The translations under genes were made by a program, and so were the position numbers. From Spirochaetaceae bacterium (GTDB lineage: Bacteria > Spirochaetota > Spirochaetia > Treponematales > Rectinemataceae), in contig JAEUJG010000016.1 of the NCBI GenBank assembly GCA_016794765.1, forward strand, positions 1 through 19,672: a DNA stretch of 19,672 bases, in the 5' to 3' direction. This document shows positions 17,166 to 19,672 of this stretch, piece by piece. Under the pieces are notes generated by a model that saw only the letters and a program-made list of their open reading frames with translations, ran no database searches and was not told where the DNA came from. How positions within the stretch are numbered: the stretch's first letter is position 1; the number at the start of each line of letters is the position of its first letter.

Positions 17166-17196
17166 GGCTGCGCTCCCTTAAGCGACGCGTCCACGC

Positions 17197-17202
17197 AGTA
17201 TA
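17197..17202 (-). promoter_or_regulatory. -10 box of the diguanylate cyclase operon
   Basis: On the minus strand TATACT (17202-17197) stands 31 bases before the ATG, with TGGCTT (17225-17220) 17 bases upstream as a weak -35. The same hexamer, also preceded by G, is found before the GGDEF-EAL gene. Confidence 0.45.
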
Positions 17203-17226
17203 CCGCGCCTTCCGCGGGAAAGCCAG

Positions 17227-17240
17227 CGGTGGTTTCACCG
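17227..17240 (-). terminator. Weak hairpin downstream of purQ
   Basis: CGGTG and CACCG around a 4-base loop lie 14 bases after the purQ stop, without a T-run. It may help end the purine transcript before the cyclase promoter, but the evidence is slight. Confidence 0.2.
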
Positions 17241-17254
17241 TCCCCGGACCGGGA

Positions 17255-18097
17255 TCATTTCCCGCGCGCCGCCCTCACGCCGTTCTCGAACAGGTCGAGG
17301 CCCGTCGGATCGCGGCGGCCGCGGCGCCGGCCCGGGTGGTTCTCCGCGACGAGGAAGGCCTCCGGATGGGGCATGAGGCCGAGGACCCTGCCGGTCGGAT
17401 CGCAGATGCCGGCTATGTCCGCCTCGGATCCGTTCGGATTGCCGGGGCAGGGAGGGGCGCCGGGCGGGGGAGTCCCTCCCTCGAGCCCGTAGCGCAGGGC
17501 GACGAGGCCCTCCGCCTCGAGAGAGGCCAGCGTGGCGGCGTCCTTCGCGACGAAGCGGCCCTCGCCGTGGCGGATGGGAAGAAGCCGCGGCGCCAGGCCC
17601 TTGGTCCAGACGCAGCGCGATTCCGCCTCGAAGCGGACCGGCGCCCAGTCGTCGACGAAGCGGCCTCCCGCGTTGTGGATGAGCGCGACTTCCCGCTCCC
17701 AGGCCGCGGCGGGAAGCGGCGCGGCCGCGGAGGAACGCGGATTCGGGGCCGAGCCCGCCAGGGCGGCGCGGTTCGGCAGCATGCCCATGCGCGCCAGGGC
17801 CTGGAAGCCGTTGCAGATGCCGATGACGAAACCGCCCTCGGCGACGAAGCGCTCGAGCGCCGCCTTGAGGGAGCGGCGGACGAGGAGGGCCAGGACCTGC
17901 CCCGAGCCCAGGTGGTCGCCGTAGGAAAAGCCGCCGGGGAAGCCCACTATCCGCGCGCCGAGGAGGCGTTCCGGATCGGCGACGAGCTCGCTCACGTGGA
18001 TCCGTTCCGGCGCCGCGCCGGCGGCGCGGAGGGCTTCGGCCAGCTCGGCGTCGGCGTTGATGCCGTTGCCGGCCACGACTATGGCTTTCGGTTCCAT
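17255..18097 (-). CDS. purQ: Phosphoribosylformylglycinamidine synthase, glutaminase subunit
   Basis: Class I glutamine amidotransferase that supplies ammonia to PurL in step four of purine synthesis. The 280 residues have the nucleophile Cys95 in GICNGFQAL, the oxyanion region FPGGFSYGDHLGSGQ and the catalytic His244-Pro-Glu246 in MPHPEAF. It is longer than the ~225-residue Bacillus type and belongs with longer PurQ proteins. The N-terminus reads VAGNGINADAELAEAL where many PurQ have a GTNCD-like sequence. ATG 18097 is preceded by AAGGGGA, which overlaps the purL stop codon 9 bases upstream. It forms an operon with purL; purS is not visible. Confidence 0.95.
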   Translation of the reverse strand: MEPKAIVVAGNGINADAELAEALRAAGAAPERIHVSELVADPERLLGARIVGFPGGFSYGDHLGSGQVLALLVRRSLKAALERFVAEGGFVIGICNGFQALARMGMLPNRAALAGSAPNPRSSAAAPLPAAAWEREVALIHNAGGRFVDDWAPVRFEAESRCVWTKGLAPRLLPIRHGEGRFVAKDAATLASLEAEGLVALRYGLEGGTPPPGAPPCPGNPNGSEADIAGICDPTGRVLGLMPHPEAFLVAENHPGRRRGRRDPTGLDLFENGVRAARGK

Positions 18098-18106
18098 GGA
18101 TTCCCC

Positions 18107-19672
18107 TTACGCTATGGGCGTCTTGAAGGCGGTCTCGATCTCGTCGAGTCCCGCGTCGATCGCGGCGGCGCCGCCCAGGAATGCGCGGAGCCGCGGTTCC
18201 GCGACGCTCCGTCCGACAAGGCTGCAGGGCTCGCCCGACATGGAGCGCTCGAAGCGCTCGCGGTCCTCCGCCCGCACGGCGACGAGGAGCCGGCCGGGCG
18301 CCTCGGAGAAAAGGAGGCGCGCGGCGACGGCCTCGGCCGGCGTTCCCGCCGGCATGCGGGCGCGGAGGGCCTCGGCGAGGCCGTCCAGCCTGAGCTCCGC
18401 GCCGAGCCGGCCGCCCAGGCAGGACTCGGCCGCGGCGACCGCGAGGCCGCCGTCGGAGAGGTCGTGGACCGATCGGGCGGCGCGGCCGGAGATCGCCTTG
18501 GCCAAGGCGCGGTAGGCGCCGCGGTGCTCCAAGGGCCGCGCGCGCGGCGCGGCGCCGAGGGAAAAGCCCGGGCGCCCGGTCTTCGCCGCGGCGCCGGCCG
18601 CCAGGACGCGCTCCAGCACGGAGCCGCCGAGCTCGTGGCCCGCGCCGTCGCCGACGAGGTAAAGGAGCTCGCCCGCGGCAAGGAGGTCCGTGGAGGGCGT
18701 CTTCCGCACGTCGCCCGCGATGCCGACGAGGGTGACGAGGAGGGTCGGCTTCACCGAGATGCGCCGCCCTCCGGCGACGGCGTCGTTCTTCATCGAATCC
18801 TTGCCGGAGACGAGGGGAAGGTTGTAGGCCAGGCAGGCTTCGCGGAGGGCGCGGCAGGCGCGCACGAGGCCGCCGAGCTTCCGAGCGCCGTCGGGATTGG
18901 CGGGCGACTCCACGGGGTCGGGCCAGCAGAAATTGTCGAGGGCCACGGCCGCGTCGGGATCGCCGCCGAGCGCGATGTGCGCCCGGTAAGCCTCGTCCAC
19001 GGCGGCCAGGGCCATCGCCTCGGGGTCCTCGGCGGAGAGGCGGGGCGCTATGCCGTGGGTCACGGTGAGGCCGCGCCAGGAGTCGTAGCGGGGCTTGAGG
19101 ACGCCGCCGTCGGAGGGCGCGTCGCGGCCGACGCCCGTGAAGGGCTTCTCGATCGACATCGCCTTGACCTCGTGGTCGTATTGCCTCACGAGCCCTTCCT
19201 TGGAGGCGACGTCGGGATCGGCCAGGACGGCGAGGAGTTCCGCGGTCCAGTCGGCTTTCGCGGGCAGGGGCGCGGCCGCGATCGCCGGCGGCGACCATTC
19301 GGCGCGGAGGCGCATCGTCGGCAGACCGCCGTGGAGGAACTCGAGGTCGACGAGCCCCACCGTCCTGGCGCCGTCGCGGATCTCGACGCGGCCGGAGGCC
19401 TCGAAGCGGCCGACGACGGTCGCCTCGACGCCGCGCCGCCGGGCCAGGGCCAGGAAGGCCTCGATCCGCTCGGGCGCGACCGCCAGGCTCATGCGCTCCT
19501 GGCTCTCGGAGACCAGGACTTCCCAGGGCGAAAGGCCGGGATACTTGCGCGGGCAGGCGCCCACGTCGATGCTCACGCCGCCCGCCTCGCCGGCCATCTC
19601 GCCGAGGCTCGAGGAAAGGCCGCCCGCGCCGTTGTCGGTGATGCCCTCGTAGAGCCCGGCGTCGCGGGCCTC
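18107..19672 (-). CDS. purL: Phosphoribosylformylglycinamidine synthase PurL, C-terminal part
   Basis: ATP-dependent synthase that makes FGAM from FGAR and ammonia from PurQ. The reading frame enters from the right edge of the window without a start; 521 residues are visible. They include ITDNGAGGLSSSLGEMAGE, VLVSESQERMSLAV, LPLVSGKDSMKND and DLSDGGLAVAAAE, all PurL family motifs from the tandem AIRS-like domains. A methionine at 19597 is internal, since the conserved TDNGAGG motif lies upstream in the same frame. The protein ends without a fused glutaminase domain, which agrees with the separate purQ gene 9 bases on. The 5' part and promoter lie outside the window. Confidence 0.96.
   Translation of the reverse strand, partial: EARDAGLYEGITDNGAGGLSSSLGEMAGEAGGVSIDVGACPRKYPGLSPWEVLVSESQERMSLAVAPERIEAFLALARRRGVEATVVGRFEASGRVEIRDGARTVGLVDLEFLHGGLPTMRLRAEWSPPAIAAAPLPAKADWTAELLAVLADPDVASKEGLVRQYDHEVKAMSIEKPFTGVGRDAPSDGGVLKPRYDSWRGLTVTHGIAPRLSAEDPEAMALAAVDEAYRAHIALGGDPDAAVALDNFCWPDPVESPANPDGARKLGGLVRACRALREACLAYNLPLVSGKDSMKNDAVAGGRRISVKPTLLVTLVGIAGDVRKTPSTDLLAAGELLYLVGDGAGHELGGSVLERVLAAGAAAKTGRPGFSLGAAPRARPLEHRGAYRALAKAISGRAARSVHDLSDGGLAVAAAESCLGGRLGAELRLDGLAEALRARMPAGTPAEAVAARLLFSEAPGRLLVAVRAEDRERFERSMSGEPCSLVGRSVAEPRLRAFLGGAAAIDAGLDEIETAFKTPIA

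Noticed and set aside
13908..17492. Plus-strand open frame of 1194 codons
   Set aside because: It runs opposite the GH13, ferredoxin and cyclase genes, which all have intact motifs. The translation is low-complexity and has no domain.
17235..19298. Minus-strand open frame of 687 codons in another frame of purQ-purL
   Set aside because: The Arg/Pro-rich product is a frame-shadow of purL and purQ, whose motifs lie in the other frames.

Overview
This is a very GC-rich bacterial segment, densely packed with housekeeping and regulatory genes. I see no mobile element, CRISPR array, tRNA or rRNA. The gene set suggests a high-GC spirochaete (Spirochaetales/Treponema-like). It has RpoN next to a bifunctional HPr kinase and an HPr carrying both His15 and Ser46, with no other phosphotransferase genes in view. 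It also has a GAF-GGDEF cyclase of the kind known from treponemes, and separate PurL and PurQ. The phylum assignment is inference from content and remembered family resemblance, not from a search.

Layout. Positions 1-1547 (minus strand) hold grpE followed by dnaK, which is cut by the window edge. A 276-bp divergent control region (1548-1823) separates them from the plus-strand block. That region holds a strong sigma-54-type promoter match facing rpoN, a sigma-70-type promoter facing rpoN, an AT-rich dyad, and candidate minus-strand promoters for grpE. Positions 1824-5007 (plus) hold rpoN, hpf and a cytosolic PAS-PAS histidine kinase. Positions 5063-11129 (plus) hold a very tight six-gene run: hprK, ptsH (HPr), an NtrY-type membrane kinase, an NtrX/NtrC-type sigma-54 activator, lexA and holA. 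Several junctions are ATGA overlaps or gaps of a few bases.

Positions 11130-11341 contain no gene. They form a structured leader ending in a terminator-like hairpin just before the Shine-Dalgarno of a bifunctional-looking PAS-GGDEF-EAL protein (11342-13204). A short convergent gap with a 10-bp hairpin and a 16-bp direct repeat follows. The minus-strand block then holds (in transcription order from the right edge) purL (partial), purQ, a GAF-GGDEF diguanylate cyclase, a 2Fe-2S ferredoxin, a GH13 alpha-glucosidase, and an unrecognised secreted protein (13298-14071).

How it fits together. RpoN needs an ATP-driven activator, and the NtrX-type protein encoded 5 kb away is one. HprK/HPr couple energy status to phosphorylation of HPr, and HPr is translationally coupled to the NtrY-type kinase. 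The arrangement resembles the rpoN-hpf-ptsN-hprK-npr neighbourhoods of proteobacteria, but without ptsN and with a kinase in its place. Two cyclic-di-GMP genes follow, one of them behind a possible RNA attenuator. The most noteworthy signals are this leader RNA, the sigma-54-like promoter in front of rpoN itself, and two genes whose -10 boxes lie so close to the start codon that their mRNAs may be leaderless.
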